Of a stretch of DNA of 64,000 nt, positions 36,721 to 48,492 are shown in pieces (positions within the stretch are counted from its first letter, which is position 1; the number at the start of each line of letters is the position of its first letter). A program made the translations under genes and the position numbers. The notes under the pieces were generated by a model that saw nothing but the letters and a program-made list of their open reading frames with translations, was not told where the DNA came from and ran no database searches. Source of the stretch: Pseudorasbora parva (Eukaryota > Chordata > Actinopteri > Cypriniformes > Gobionidae); NCBI RefSeq assembly GCF_024679245.1, contig NC_090187.1, positions 19,940,995 to 20,004,994 on the forward strand, in the 5' to 3' direction.

Positions 36721-39035
36721 GAACCACTGCATTAGAAGGAATCTATTTATATCTATAGAAAGTTCAAGTTCATGGAATCTAGCGTCAGAATTATTTTTTG
36801 CCAAAAAATATCTTCCTTGACCTACTGATGAAACAACAGGTAGAAATAAAGTGTGTAAAGAATGTTCAAGTTCAAAGACTAATTGGCCACAAATAGGTTC
36901 AAAAGGTCATCCCTGAACCACTGCATCAGAAGGAATCTATTTATATGCATAGAAAGTTCAAGTTCATGGGATCCAGGGGCAGAATCTTTTTTTTGTCAAA
37001 AAATCTCATCCTTGATCTGCTGAAGAAACAACAGAAAGTCATAAGTCTGTAAATAAGGTTCAAGTTCAAAGACTCTTTGGCCAAAAATAAGTTCAAAGGG
37101 TCATCCTTGAAGAGCTAATAAAACATCAGAAGGAATCTATTTATATCTATAGAAAGTTCAAGTTCATGGAATCTAGGGTCAGAATTTGTTTTTGTTTTTT
37201 TTGTCAAAAAAATTTCTTCCTTGACATATTGATGAAACAACAGGTAGTCATAAAGTCTGTGTGGAATGTTCAAGTTCAAAGAATATTTGGCCACAAATAA
37301 GTTCAAAAGGTCATCCTTGAACAACTGCATCAGAAGGAATCTATTTATATGCATAGAAAGATCAAGTTCATGGGATCCAGGGTCAGAAATTTGTTTTTTG
37401 TCAAAAAAAATCTCATCCTTGATCTACTGAAGAAACAACAGAAAGTCATACGTCTGTAAAGAAGGTTCAAGTTCAAAGACTCTTTGGCCCAAAATAAGTT
37501 CAAAGGGTCATCCTTGAAGAGCTAATAAAACATCAGAAGGAATCTATTTATATGTATAGAAACTTCAAGTTCATGGAATCTAGCGTCAGAATTATTTTTT
37601 GCCAAAAAATATCTTCCTTGACCTACTGATGAAACAACAGGTAGAAATAAAGTGTGTAAAGAATGTTCAAGTTCAAAGACTAATTGGCCACAAATAGGTT
37701 CAAAAGGTCATCCCTGAACCACTGCATCAGAAGGAATCTATTTATATGCATAGAAAGTTCAAGTTCATGGGATCCAGGGGCAGAATCTTTTTTTTTTTTG
37801 GTCAAAAATCTCATCCTTGTTATACTGAAGAAACAACAGAAAGTCATATGTCTGTAAAGAAGGTTGAAGTTCAAAGACTCTTTGGTAAAAATAAGTTCAA
37901 AGGGTCATCCTTAAAGAGCTAATAAAACATCAGAAGGAATCTATATGTATGTATAGAAAGATCAAGTTCATGGAATCTAGGGTCAGATTTTTGTTGTTTT
38001 TTTGCCAAAAAATGTCTTCCTTGAGCTACTCATGAAACAACAGGTAGTCATAATGTCTGTGCAGAATGTTCAAGTTCAAAGACTATTTGGCCACAAATAA
38101 GTTCAAAAGGTCATCCTTGAAGCACTGCATCAGAAGGAATCTATTTATATGTATAGAAAGTTCCAGTTCATTGGATCAAGGTTCAGAATCTTTCTTTTGT
38201 CAAAAAAAAAAAATCATCCTTGATCTACTGAAGAAAGAAAAGAAAGTCATAAGTCTGTAAAGAAGGTTAAAGTTCAAAGACTCTAGCCAAAAATAAGTTC
38301 AAAGGGTCATCCTTGAAGAACTAATAAAACATCAAAAGGAATCTATTTATATGTATAGAAAGTTCAAGTTCATGAGATCAAGGTTCAGAATCTTTTTTTT
38401 TTGTTGTCAAAAATCTCATCCTTGATATACTGAAGAAACAACAAAAAGTCATACGTCTGAAAAGAAGGTTCAAGTTCAAAGACTAATTGGCCACAAATAG
38501 GTTCAAAAGGTCATCTCTGAACCACTGAATCAGAAGCAATCTATTTATATGTATATAAAGTTCAAGTTCATGGGATCCAGGGGCAGAATCTTTTTTTTTT
38601 TTTGTCAAAAATCTCATCCTTGACATACTGAAGAAACAACAGAAAGTCATACATCTGTAAAGAAGGTTCAAGTTCAAAGACTCTTTGGCCAAAAATAAGT
38701 TCAAAGGGTCATCCCTGAAGAGCTAATAAAACATGAGAAGGAATCTATTTATATGTATAGAAAGTTCAAGGTCATGGAATCTAGGGGCAGAATTTTTTTT
38801 TTCTTATTTGTAAAAAAATGTCTTTCTTGACCTACTGATGATACAACATGTAGTCATAAAGTCTGTGTAGAATGTTCAAGTTCAAAGAATAATTGGCCAC
38901 AAATAGGTTCAATATGTCATCTCTGAACCACTGAATCAGAAGGAATCTATTATTATGCATAGAAAGTTCAGGTTCATGGAATCTAGGTTCAGATTTTTTT
39001 TTTTTGTCAAAAAATGTCTTCCTTTACCTACTGAT

Positions 39036-39106
39036 GTATAGAATGTATAGTCTGTATAAATTTATGTATATAATGTATAGAATGTATAGTCTGTATAGAA
39101 TGTTCA
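39036..39106 (+). repeat. 39-bp tandem insert in a type-B monomer, copy 2
   Basis: GTATAGAATG starts at 39036 and 39075, the same 39-bp period as at 12102. About 1 kb of downstream sequence is also shared with 12171 onward. Confidence 0.85.
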
Positions 39107-40419
39107 AGCTCAAAGACTATTTGGCCACAAATAAGTTCAAAAGGTCATCCTTGAACCACTGCATCAAAAGGAATCTATTTATATGTATAGAAAGTTCAAG
39201 TTCATGGGATCAAGGTTCAGAATCTTTTCTTTTTTTTTGTCAAAAATCTCATCCTTGATATACTGAAGAAACAACAGAAAGTCATACGTCTGAAAAGAAG
39301 GTTTAAGTTCAAAGACTAATTGGCCACAAATAGGTTCAAAAGGTCATCCCTGAACCACTGCATCAGAAGCAATCTATTTATATGCATAGAAAGTTCAAGT
39401 TCATGGGATAAAGGGGCAGAATCTTTTTTTTTTTTGTCAAAAATCTCATCCTTGATATACTGAAGAAACAACAGAAAGTCATACGTCTGTAAAGAAGGTT
39501 CAAGTTCAAAGACTCTTTGGCAAAAATAAGTTCAAAGGGTCATCCTTGAAGAGCTAATAAAACATGAGAAGGAATCTATTTGTATGCATAGAAAGTTCAA
39601 GTTCATGGAATCTAGGTTCAGATTTTTTTTTAAACAAAAAATGTTTCCCTTTACCTACTGATGATACAACATGTAGTCATAAAGTCTGTATAGAATGTTC
39701 AAGCTCAAAGACTATTTGGCCACAAATAAGTTCAAAAGGTCATCCTTGAACCACTGCATCAAAAGGAATCTATTTATATGGATAGATAGTTCAAGTTTAT
39801 GGGATCAAGGTTCAGAATCTTTTTTTTTTGTCAAAAATCTCATCCTTGATATACTGAAGAAACAACAGAAAGTCATACATCTGTAAAGAAGGTTCAAGTT
39901 CAAAGACTCTTTGGCCAAAAATAAGTTCAAAGGGTCATCCCTGAAGAGCTAATAAAACATGAGAAGGAATCTATATGTATAGAAAGTTCAAGTTCAATGA
40001 ATCTAGGGGCAGAATTGTTTTTTTTTTATTTGTCAAAAATGTCTTTCTTGACCTACTGATGAAACAACAGGTAGTCATAAAGTCTGTGTAGAATGTTCAA
40101 GTTCAAAGACTAATTGGCCACAAATAGGTTCAAAAGGTCATCCCTGAACCACTGCATCAGAAGCAATCTATTTATATGCATAGAAAGTTCAAGTTCATGG
40201 GATCCAGGGGCAGAATCTTTTTTTTTGTCAAAAATCTCATTCTTGATATACTGAAGAAACAACAGAAAGTCATGCGTCTGTAAAGAAGGTTCAAGCTCAA
40301 AGGCTCTTTGGCCAAAAATAAGTTCAAACGGTCATCCTTGAAGAAGTAATAAAACATCAGAGGGAATCTATTTATATGAATAGAAAGTTCAAGTTCATGG
40401 AATCTAGGGTCATTTTTTT

Positions 40420-40446
40420 GGGGGGTGGGGGGTGGGGTGGGGTGGT
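40420..40446 (+). repeat. Multi-run G tract
   Basis: Runs of 6, 6, 4, 4 and 2 G split by single T: the longest mixed G tract in the window and the best G-quadruplex candidate. Confidence 0.85.
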
Positions 40447-41640
40447 GTCAAAAAATGTCTTCCTTGACCTACTGAAGAAACAACAGAAAGTCATACGTCT
40501 GTAAAGAAGGTTCAAGTTCAAAGACTCTTTGGCCACAAATAGGTTCAAAAGGTCATCCCTGAACCACTGCATCAGAAGCAATCTATTTATATGTATAGAA
40601 AGTTCAAGTTCATGGGATCCAGGGGCAGAATCTTTTTTTTTTGTTGTTGTTGTCAAAAATCTCATCCTTGACATACTGAATAAACAACAGAAAGTCATAC
40701 GTCTGTAAAGAAGGTTTAAGTTCAAAGACTCTTTGGCCAAAAATAAGTTCAAAGGGTCATCCTTAAAGAGCTAATAAAACATGAGAAGGAATCTATTTAT
40801 ATGTATAGAAAGTTCAAGGTCATGGAATCTAGGGTCAGATTTTTGTTTTTTTGCCAAAAAAATTCTTCCTTGACCTACTGATGAAACAACAGGTAGTCAT
40901 AAAGTCTGTGTAGAATGTTCAAGTTCAAAGACTATTTGGCCACAAATAAGTTCAAAGGTCATCCTTGAAGCACTGCATCAGTAGGAATCTATTTATATGC
41001 ATAGAAAATTCAAGTTCATGGAATCTGCGGTCAGAATTTCGTTTTTTTTTTTTTGGTCAAAAAATGTCTTCCTTGACCTACTGATGATACAACATGTAGT
41101 CATAAAGTCTGTGTAGATTGTTCAAGTTCAAAGACTAATTGGCCACAAATAGGTTCAAAAGGTCATCCCTGAACCACTACATCAGAAGCAATCTATTTAT
41201 ATGCATAGAAAGTTCAAGTTCATGGGATCCAGGGGCAGAATCTTTTTTTTTGTGTGTGTCAAAAATCTCATCCTTGATATACTGAATAAACAACAGAAAG
41301 TGGTCTGTAAAGAAGGTTCAAGTTCAAAGACTCTTTGGCAAAAATAAGTTCAAAGGGTCATCCTTGAAGAGCTAATTAAACATTGGAAGGAATCTATTTA
41401 TATGTATAGAAAGTTCAAGTTCAAGGAATCTAGGGTCACATTTTTGTTTTTTTGCCAAAAAATGTCTTCCTTGACTCACTGATGAAAAAACAGGTAGTCA
41501 TAAAGTCTGTGTAGAATGTTCAAGTTCAAAGACTATTTGGCCACAAATAAGTTCAAAAGGTCATCCTTGAAGCACTGCATCAGAAGCAATCTATTTATAT
41601 GAATAGAAAGTTCAAGTTCATGGGATCCAGGGGCAGAAAA

Positions 41641-42045
41641 AAATGTTCAAAAAAATCCTTTTTGAACTTCTGATAAAACTTCAGAAAACTTATACATATG
41701 AATTTAAATTTAATTTAAACTCTTTGCCCAAAAATATATTCAAAAACTCATACTTGAAGTAAAGATGAAACGGCTAATACAAGGAATCTATTAGTATACA
41801 TAGAAAATTCTACTTCAAAGTTTGAAGAAAGAAAAATCTGTATTAAAAAAATATTTGAACTTTTGATAAAACATCAGAATGTATCTTTCCGTATATTTAG
41901 AAATTTCAAGTTCAAGGGCAGTTTTTTTTCGTGAAAAAGTCAATTTGATCTTCTGTTTTACATCAGAAAGTCTTTAAGTCTATATTTACATATACAGTTC
42001 AAACACTTGTTAGCCAAAAATAAATTCAACAGTTCTTCCTTGAAT
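41641..42045 (+). repeat. Decayed satellite monomers at the array edge
   Basis: Remnants of the monomer are readable, such as TTGAACTTCTGATAAAACTTC, CTTTGCCCAAAAATATATTC and AGTTCTTCCTTGAATAACTG. They are heavily substituted, unlike the tight arrays to either side. This fits the usual decay of old monomers at array margins. Confidence 0.8.
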
Positions 42046-42105
42046 AACTGATGAAACATCAGTATAAATCTTTTAATATAGATTCATACTGATATTTCAT
42101 CAGTT
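42046..42105. repeat. 25-bp-arm hairpin, copy 1
   Basis: Arms 42046-42070 and 42081-42105 are inverted complements with two mismatches, around the loop TTTTAATATA. The left arm reads as the end of a satellite monomer (AACTGATGAAACATCAG). Confidence 0.88.
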
Positions 42106-42305
42106 GAGAGAGTGAAAAATTCTGAGCGATAGAAGAGATAGCGCTTTTGCATTTGCATTTGCATTATAGATAATCGAGCTCATTGATTCCATGAAGTTCA
42201 GCAGGGTCTCAGGGGCTCCTGTTTAGTACTGGAAATGGAATGGAAAACCTCCATTTATCATTTAACTAGATTAGTGCTAAAATCTAAACAGTACTAAGTT
42301 CAAAA
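42046..42305 (+). repeat. Hairpin-headed ~260-bp segment, copy 1
   Basis: It starts with the hairpin, continues GAGAGAGTGAAAAATTCTGAG and TTTGCATTTGCATTTGCATT, and ends CTAAGTTCAAAA. The same segment recurs at 43061-43320 (offset 1015) with few differences. I do not recognise it; a small inserted element or a stray genomic piece co-amplified with the satellite are both possible. Confidence 0.85.
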
Positions 42306-43060
42306 GCACTTATCTATTTAATGCAGCACGAGTTCTTGTACTGAAAACCCTCTAATCTTTGTCAGATTACTGGTTTAGAAATTTTACTGATTTAAGATTT
42401 CAAGTCAATGTAAAAATCTTAAATGTAATTTAAGATACATGTCAATGTAAAAATCTTAATCTCTTCAATGTAAAAAGAGTCAATGTAATGCAAACGCACT
42501 AAATTCGTCATTGCACAGAGAATTATTATATGCGAAGCAATGCACAAGTGCTAACCATCTTCAATGCACAAATTCTATGCAATGCCAAGCGCTAATATAT
42601 TCATTGCACCCTGAATTCTTATATGCAATGCAAAAGCGCTAATATCTTCAATGCATGACGAGTTTTGCATGACGATGCAAAATATCTTCAATGCACAAGT
42701 CTCTAACAATGTAGTTATCTCTTTTAATGCACAGTAAGATATTGTATGCAATGCAATGAAAATCTTTAATGCACGAGTTTTTTCGTATGCAATGCAAAAG
42801 CACTAATCTTTTCATTGCACCCTGAATTCTTAAATGCAATACAATGCAAAAGCGCTAACATCTTCAATGCGCAACTAGTTCTTATAAGCAAAGCAATGCA
42901 AAAGCGCTAACATCTTCAATCCGCAACTAGTTCTTATAAGCAATGCAATGCAAAAGCACTAATCTTTCTGCACAAGTTCTTTATGCAATGCGATGCAATA
43001 AAAGCACAATTTATTCAATGCACAAATAGTTTTTGTATGCATGCATGCAAAATCTTGAAT

Positions 43061-43120
43061 AACTGATGAAACATCAGTATGAATCTTTTAATATAGATTC
43101 ATACTGATATTTCATCAGTT
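43061..43120. repeat. 25-bp-arm hairpin, copy 2
   Basis: Arms 43061-43085 and 43096-43120 pair with one mismatch around the same TTTTAATATA loop, a better match than copy 1. Confidence 0.9.
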
Positions 43121-43320
43121 GAGAGAGTGAAAAATTCTGAGAGATAGAAGAGATAGTGCTTTTGCATTTGCATTTGCATTATAGATAATCGAGCTCATTG
43201 ATTCCATGAAGTTCAGCAGGGTCTCAGGGACTCTTGTTTAGTACTGGAAATGGAATGGAAAACCTCCATTTATCATTTAACTAGATTAGTGTTAAAATCT
43301 AACAAGTACTAAGTTCAAAA
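43061..43320 (+). repeat. Hairpin-headed ~260-bp segment, copy 2
   Basis: Copy of 42046-42305. It is entered directly from TGCATGCATGCAAAATC of the second satellite. After it, TGCAATGC monomers matching 42601 onward resume at offset 744 instead of 1015, so about 270 bp was lost after the duplication. Confidence 0.87.
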
Positions 43321-44479
43321 TATATTCATTGCTCCCAAATATATTCATTGCACCCTGAATTCTTATATGCAATGCAAAAACGCTAATATCTTCAATGCAT
43401 GACGAGTTTTGCATGACGATGCAAAATATCTTCAATGCACAAGTCTCTAACAATGTTTATGCAATGCAATGAAAATCTTTAATGCACGAGTTTTTTCGTA
43501 TGCAATGCAAAAGCACTAATCTTTTCATTGCACCCTGAATTCTTAAATGCAATACAATGCAAAAGCGCTAACATCTTCAATGCGCAACTAGTTCTTATCA
43601 CAAAGCAATGCAAAAGCGCTGAGTTCTTTATGCAATGCAATGCAATACAATTTATTCAATGCACAAATAGTTTTTGTATGCATGCATTGCAAAATCTTCA
43701 ATGCACGAGTTTTTCGTTATGCAATGCAATCCAATGCAAAAGCACTTGTCTTTTTAATGCACTTTATGCAATGCAATGCAAAATCAGTTATTTCTTCAAT
43801 GCGCAACAAAGAGTTCTTATATGCAATGCAATGCAAAAGCGCTAATGCACAAGTTTTTTGTATACAATGCAATGCAAAAGCACAATCTCCTCAGTGCACG
43901 TTTTTTCGTATGCAATACAAAAGCGCTAATATCGTCAATGCACAACGATTTCTTTTATGCAATGAAATGCAAAAGCACTATCTTTTCAATGCACAGCATT
44001 TTTTTGTATAGAATGCAATGCAAAAGCACTAATCTCCTCAGTGCACGTTTTTTCGTATGCAATGCCATACGAAAGCGCTATCTTCAATGCATGACGAGTT
44101 CAATTCAATGCAAAAGCATTAATCTCCCCAGTGCAATGCAAAAGCGCTATCTTCAATGCACAACGTGTTATTTTATGCAATGCAATGCAAAAGCACTATC
44201 TCTTCAATGCACAGCAAGTTTTTTTGTATACAATGCAATACAAAAGCACTAATCTCCTCAGTGCACAAGTTTTTCGTATGCAATGCAATACCTAAGCGCT
44301 ATCTTCCAATGCACAAGTTATTTTATGCAATGCAATGCAATGCAAAAGCAATATCTCCTCAATGCACAGCAAGTTCTTTTGTATACAATGCAATGTAAAA
44401 GCACTAATCTCCTCAGTGCACAAGTTTTTTCGTATGCATTGCAATGCAAAAGCGCTAATATCGTCAATGCATGACGAGT

Positions 44480-44790
44480 TCAACGCAATGCAAAAGCACG
44501 AATCTCGCCATTGCACAAGTTTTTTTCGTATGCAATGCAAAACTTGAGCGCTATCTTCCAATGCACAACAAGTTATTTAATGCAATGCAATGCAAAAGCA
44601 CGAATCTCTCCATTGCACAAGTTTTTTCGTATGCAATGCAAAACGTGAGCGCTATCTTCCAATGCACAACAAGTTATTTAATGCAATGCAATGCAAAAGC
44701 ACGAATCTCTCCATTGCACAAGTTTTTTCGTATGCAATGCAAAACGTGAGCGCTATCTTCCAATGCACAACAAGTTAATTTATGCAATGC
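44480..44790 (+). repeat. 101-bp higher-order dimer of the second satellite
   Basis: CACGAATCTCTCCATTGCAC and GCAAAACGTGAGCGC recur with 101-bp spacing (44590 and 44691), with a slightly diverged first unit near 44490. Confidence 0.85.
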
Positions 44791-46116
44791 AATGCAAAAG
44801 CACTATCTCTTCAATGCACAACAAGTTTTTTTGTATGCAATGCAAAAGCACTAATCTCCTCAGTGCACAAGTTTTTTCGTATGCAATGCAAAAGCGCTAA
44901 TATCTTCAATGCACAACGATTTATATTATGCAATGCAATGTAATGCAAAAGCACTATCTTTTCAATGCACAGCAAGTTTTTTTGTATACAATGCAATGCA
45001 AAAGCACTAATCTCCTCAGTGCACAAGTTTTTTCGTATGCAATGCAATACGAAAGCGCTATCTTCAATGCACAACGAGTTATTTTTATGCAATGCAATGC
45101 AAAAAGCACTTTCTCTTCAATGCACAGCAAGTTTTTTGTATGCAATGCGAAGCAAAAGCGCTAATATCTACAATGCATGACGAGTTCAATGCAATGCAAA
45201 AACATGAATCTCCCCAGTGCAATGCAAAAGCGCTATCTTCAATGCACAACGACTTATTTTATGCAATGCAAAAGCACTATCTTTTCAATGCACATTAAGT
45301 TTTTTGTATACAATGCAATGCAAAAGAACTAATCTCCTCAGTGCACAAGTTTTTTCGTATGGATTGCAATGCAAAAGCACGAATCTCTCCATTGCACAAG
45401 TTTTTTCGTATGCAATGCAATACGAAAGCGCTATCATCAATGCAGAACAAGTTATTTCATGCAATGCAATGCACTATCTCTTCAATGCACAGCAAGTTTT
45501 TTTGTATACAATGCAATGCAAAAGCATTAATCTCCCAAGTGCACAAGTTTTTTCGTATGCAATGCAAAAACTCTATTATCGCCAATGCAGGACGAATTCA
45601 ATGCAATGCAAAAGTATTAATCTCCCCAGTGCACAAGTTTTTTCGTATGCAATGCAATGCAAAAGCGCTGTCTTCAATGCACAGCAAGTTTTTGTAAGCA
45701 ATGCAATGCAAAACAATAATTTCATCACTGCACAAGTTTTTTCGTATGCAATTTAATGCAAAAGCACTAATGGCGTCATTGCGCGAGATTTTTCCTATGC
45801 GATGCAAATCAATGCAAAAACGCTAATATATTCATTGCGCAACGAGTTCTTATGTATATTGCAATGCAAATGCTCTGATTTCTTTAATGCACAAAGGGTT
45901 TTTATACAATATATGCAAAAGTATTCAGTGCACGAGTGTTTTTCGTATGCAATGCAAAGCAATGCAATACAAAAGCCCTAATCTCTTCAATGCACAAAGA
46001 GTTATTATATCATTGCATTTAACAGGAATCCACATTCGACCTACAGGATTGAAGTGCATTGAAGTGGATTCTGACTAAATCCTATTCCACACCAGGTTCA
46101 AGAACTATATTCTTAG

Positions 46117-46230
46117 GGCTTTCGCATTGATCTGCATCGCATAGGAAAAATCTCGTGCAATGCCGCGATTAGGGGTTTTGCATTGCATTGCATACAAAAA
46201 AACTTGTGCAATGAGGAGATTAGGGATTCT
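46117..46230 (-). repeat. Inverted block of the second satellite at its right edge
   Basis: Read on the minus strand this is ordinary TGCAATGC satellite. It aligns with 45716-45826 along its full length, including the rare TTTTTCCTATGCGATGCA. The two form an inverted repeat of about 110 bp arms with a spacer of about 290 bp. Confidence 0.85.
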
Positions 46231-46269
46231 GAATGTGTGAATGTTTTAGACAGTTACAGTTGGGACTCA

Positions 46270-47126
46270 CAGACTTCTTCTGATATTTCAGAAGAATAGG
46301 AAAAATTCAATTTCATGGGATTCAGGGTCAGAATTTTTTTTTTTTTTTGTCAAAAAAAATGTCTTCCTTGACCTACTGATGAAACAACAGGTAGTCATAA
46401 AGTCTGTATAGAATGTTCAAGTTCAAGACTATTTGGCCACAATTAAGTTCAAAAGGTCATCCTTGAACCACTGTATCAGAAGTATTCTATTTATATGCAT
46501 AGAGAAAGTTCAAGTTCATGGAAACTAGGGTCAGAATTTGTATTTACTTTTGTCAAAAAATGTCATTCTTTGACCTACTGATGAAACAACAGGTATCCAA
46601 AAAGTCTGTGTAGAATGTTCAAGTTCAAAGACTAATTGGCCACAAATAGGTTCAAAAGGTCATCCCTAAACCACTGCATCAGAAGGAATCGATTTATATT
46701 CATAGAAAGTTCAAGTTCATGGGATCCATGGGAAGAATCTTTTTTTTTTTATTGTCAAAAATCTCATCCTTGATATACTGAGAAACAACAAAAAGTCATA
46801 CGTCTGTAAAGAAGGTTCAAGTTCAAAGCCTCTTTGGCCAAAAATAAGTTCAATGGGTCATCCTTGAACCACTGCATCAGAAGGAATCTATTTATATGCA
46901 TAGAAAATTCAAGTTCATGGGATCCAGGGTCAGAATTTTTTTTTTTTTTTTTAAATCTAATCCTTGATTTACTGAAGAAACAACAGAAAGTCATAAGTGT
47001 GTAAAGAAGGTTTAAGTTCAACGACTCTGGCAAAAAATAAGATAAAAGGGTCATCCTTAAAGAACTAATAAAACATCAGAAGGAATCTATTTATATGGAT
47101 AGAAAGTTCAAGTTCATGGGATCCAG

Positions 47127-47157
<31 letters not shown>

Positions 47158-48108
47158 GCCAAAAAATATCTTCCTTGACCTACTGATGATACAACATGTA
47201 GTCATAAAGTCTGCATAGAATGTTCAATCTAAAAGACTATTTGGCCACAAATAAGATCAAAAGGTCATCCTTGAACCACTGAATCATGAGGAATCTATTT
47301 ATATGCATAGACAGTTCAAGTTCATGGGATCCGGGGTCAGAATTTTTTTTTGTTTGTTTGATTTTTTTTGTCAAAAAATCTCATTCTTGGTATTACTGAA
47401 GAAACAACAGAAAGTCATACGTCTTAAAGAAGGTTCAAGCTCAAAGACTATTTGGCCACAAAAAAGTTCAAAAGTTGATCCTAGAACCACTGCATTAGAA
47501 GGAATCTATTTATATGCATAGAAAGTTCAAGATCATGGGATCCAGGGTAAGATTTTTCTTTTTTTTTTTGTCAAAAAATCTCATCCTTGATCTACTGAAG
47601 AAACAACAGAGTCATAAGTCTGTAAAGAAGGTTCAAGTTCAAAGATTCTTTGGCCAAAAATAAGTTCAAAGGGTCATCCTTGAAGAGCTAATAAAATATC
47701 AGAAGGAATCTATTTATATGTATAGAAACTTCAAGTTCATGGAATCTAGCGTCATAATTATTTTTTGCCAAAAAATATCTTCCTTGACCACTGATTAAAC
47801 AACAGGTAGAAATAAAGTGTGTAAAGAATGTTCAAGTTCAAAGACTAATTGGCCACAAATAGGTTCAAAAGGTCATCCCTGAACCACTGCATCAGAAGGA
47901 ATCTATTTATATGCATAAAAAAGTTCAAGTTCATGGGATCCAGGGGCAGAATCTTTTTTTTTTTTGGGTCAAAAATCTCATCCTTGATATACTGAAGAAA
48001 CAACAGAAAGTCATATGTCTGTAAAGAAGGTTCAATTTCAAAGACTCTTTGGTAAAAATAAGTTCAAAGGGTCATCCTTGAAGAGCTAATAAAACATCAG
48101 AAGGAATC
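46270..48108 (+). repeat. ~200-bp satellite, block between second satellite and DIRS element
   Basis: It begins with a worn monomer (CTTCTGATATTTCAGAAG, itself nearly palindromic, then TTCAATTTCATGGGATTCAGG) and becomes regular by about 46370. About 46400-46560 matches 31370-31530, including GGAAACTAGGGTCAG. It ends at GGAATC, where the retrotransposon begins. Confidence 0.93.
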
Positions 48109-48319
48109 GTCTCGGTTACGTATGTAACCCTCGTTCCCTGAAGGAGGGAACGGAGACGTACGTCAGAACTGAACCGACGAATGGGATCTTACTTTAGAGA
48201 CCAATCCTACTTCGAGCATCTAACAACGAGCCAATGAAATTTGGCATGCGATCACGCATTCCACGCTCCGCCCCGCAGCGCGGGTATAAATAGGAAGTGG
48301 AATGGTAGATCAGCGCTTT
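48109..48319 (+). repeat. Left end and inverted terminal repeat of the DIRS element
   Basis: 48109-48154 is unique to this end and contains near-palindromes GGTTACGTATGTAACC and GTTCCCTGAAGGAGGGAAC. 48155-48319 is the inverted repeat, which I read as identical over 165 bp to the complement of 54204-54368. Confidence 0.93.
48285..48292 (+). promoter_or_regulatory. TATA box in the left inverted repeat, pointing into the element
   Basis: CGCGGGTATAAATAGG. Because the repeats are inverted, this copy would drive plus-strand RNA antisense to the element's genes. Confidence 0.6.
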
Positions 48320-48378
48320 TTCTGCTGAGGAGCCGAAGGTGACCGGACTCCCAGCGGAAGCACAGCATCTGGCGACGG

Positions 48379-48492
48379 GACGTACGTCTCCGTTCCCTCC
48401 TTCAGGGAACGAGGGTTACATACGTAACCGAGACGTTCCCTTTCAGTCGGTCACGTTCGACGTACGTCAGAACTGAACCGACGAATGGGATC
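48379..48492. repeat. Internal complementary region (ICR) of the DIRS element
   Basis: 48379-48434 is the exact complement of the left 56 bases (48109-48164). 48435-48492 is the exact complement of the right 58 bases (54335-54392). The two halves abut with no spacer. In the DIRS replication model the ICR templates closure of the circular DNA, so it also proves both element borders. Confidence 0.95.

Larger units (their letters stand above)
10676..41640 (+). repeat. ~200-bp dimeric satellite array, central block
   Basis: This is the same satellite and orientation as at the left, resuming in the middle of the interrupted monomer. It is about 31 kb. Monomer variants recur in mosaic order. One useful marker is a type-A variant with GGATCCGGGGTCAG followed by GTTTGTTTGATTTT, near 11445, 16300, 18715, 24345, 28565, 29580, 35575 and 36590. 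A/B alternation is sometimes broken: around 26041-26100, for example, type-A text ending in AATAAGATCAAAAGG runs straight into the type-B GAAGAGCTAATAAAACATC. No gene is visible. Confidence 0.95.
42306..46236 (+). repeat. Second satellite: ~50-58-bp monomers with TGCAATGC core
   Basis: The monomer has an AT-rich arm and a core of ATGCAATGCAATGCAAAAGC, then GCTAATCTC or CTATCTC, then TCAATGCAC or TCAGTGCAC, AACAAGT and TTTTTTCGT. The first part (42306-42480) is only loosely repetitive, with degenerate units such as CAATGTAAAAATCTTAA. From about 43340 to 46010 it is dense. Around 44480-44790 a dimer of 101 bp repeats about three times. Several frames stay open for 60-179 codons because the unit is stop-poor; those translations are just repeats of MQCKS-like peptides and I do not call them genes. 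Confidence 0.9.

Noticed and set aside
42140..42170. Octamer-like ATTTGCAT motifs as an enhancer
   Set aside because: They are part of a short GCATTT run within a duplicated segment, with no gene nearby to support regulation.
43528..45807. Overlapping frames of up to 179 codons in the TGCAATGC satellite with Cys-rich repeated peptides
   Set aside because: Several frames are open at once and all are translations of the same 50-58-bp unit. This is a stop-poor repeat with no promoter, splice or domain evidence.
42306..46236. CRISPR-like array of short regular repeats
   Set aside because: The units are contiguous and variable along their whole length, with no constant repeat plus unique spacer pattern and no cas genes; the window is eukaryotic.
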